A DNA stretch of 5,752 bases, taken from NCBI GenBank assembly GCA_031264755.1, contig JAISDO010000011.1, positions 1 to 5,752 on the forward strand, written 5' to 3'. Both the position numbers and the translations under genes were made by a program. Source of the DNA: Clostridiales bacterium (GTDB lineage Bacteria; Bacillota_A; Clostridia; Christensenellales; Pumilibacteraceae). Position 1 is the first letter of the stretch. Every line of letters starts with the position of its first letter. Of this stretch, positions 5,569 through 5,752 are shown in pieces. The notes below the pieces were generated by a model that saw only the letters and a program-made list of their open reading frames with translations, was not told the origin of the DNA and searched no databases.

Positions 5569-5587
5569 GTTGCAAATTGAGTATAAT
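5558..5587 (+). promoter_or_regulatory. Promoter for a transcript running off the right edge
   Basis: TTGTGC (5558-5563) and a perfect TATAAT (5582-5587) are 18 bp apart. The -35 lies within the right arm of the SRP terminator stem. Transcription would begin near 5594, just before the hairpin at 5603-5632. Confidence 0.6.
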
Positions 5588-5593
5588 ATGCGT

Positions 5594-5752
5594 AATTTTT
5601 GCATTCATATTTTTGTGAATAAAAATATGAATATATGAACAAAAAAGATCAGAATATAACGACATAGTCGTTCAAGGAAGAACGGAAAAGATGATAAAAA
5701 TACTAGCACTATCACAGGTGATTGTGCTATACTAGTACAAAAATAATCTTAG
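5594..5752 (+). other. Hairpin-rich leader or small RNA region at the window edge
   Basis: No long reading frame is present. The stretch carries a series of inverted repeats: a perfect 12-bp A/T stem at 5603-5614/5621-5632 with a 6-nt loop; AACGAC 5658-5663/GTCGTT 5667-5672 with a 3-nt loop; an overlapping GTTC 5670-5673/GAAC 5680-5683; and TAGCAC 5704-5709/GTGCTA 5724-5729, whose interior ATCAC/GTGAT also pairs. A 14-codon frame (MIKILALSQVIVLY) runs from ATG 5691 to TAG 5733-5735 and spans the last hairpin. It could be a 5' regulatory leader, a small RNA, or only intergenic DNA. In many Firmicutes dnaX follows the SRP RNA gene, but none is visible here. Confidence 0.45.

Noticed and set aside
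5267..5665. 132-codon minus-strand frame
   Set aside because: It lies across the SRP RNA gene, its terminator and a promoter; the RNA assignment explains the sequence.
1..5752. CRISPR array, tRNA genes or insertion sequence
   Set aside because: No regularly spaced repeats, tRNA cloverleaf or transposase/terminal inverted repeats were seen on either strand.

Overview
This is an AT-rich bacterial window using the standard genetic code: TAA, TAG and TGA all end genes, and Trp is TGG. The best lineage clue is a long SRP RNA with a 5' Alu-like domain (5250-5516). That form is typical of Firmicutes, and the sequence reads most like clostridial versions, so an AT-rich Clostridia-like genome is my inference. 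No single gene proves the taxon.

Left part (1-1740) looks like an accessory region. It opens with the 3' end of a large protein whose C-terminus resembles a polymorphic-toxin nuclease domain. A small acidic gene with a strong ribosome binding site follows and could be the cognate immunity protein. A clear terminator and a 17-bp tandem repeat come next. On the minus strand lies the broken remnant of a YafQ/RelE-type mRNA-interferase gene (about 946-1157); it keeps the catalytic residues but has lost its N-terminus. After that comes a probable four-helix membrane protein split by a frameshift (1239-1738).

Right part (1740-5752) looks like chromosomal housekeeping DNA. It contains hemW (1912-3075), an RluA-family pseudouridine synthase (3092-3937), a 53-residue unknown gene (4010-4171) 2 bp ahead of an S66-family peptidase (4174-5184), the SRP RNA gene with a consensus promoter and strong terminator, and a new promoter leading into a structured leader that runs off the window. 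The housekeeping genes use AAG for lysine almost exclusively (hemW about 17 AAG to 1 AAA), while the toxin-like ORF shows the reverse (about 1 AAG to 10 AAA). This supports separate origins for the two halves.

hemW and the pseudouridine synthase are 16 bp apart and probably co-transcribed. The 53-aa gene and the S66 peptidase form a second unit with its own promoter-like signals. The points most worth following are the putative toxin-immunity pair, the antisense YafQ remnant, the likely leaderless hemW mRNA, the compensated variant apical stem of the SRP RNA, and the hairpin-rich leader at the right edge.
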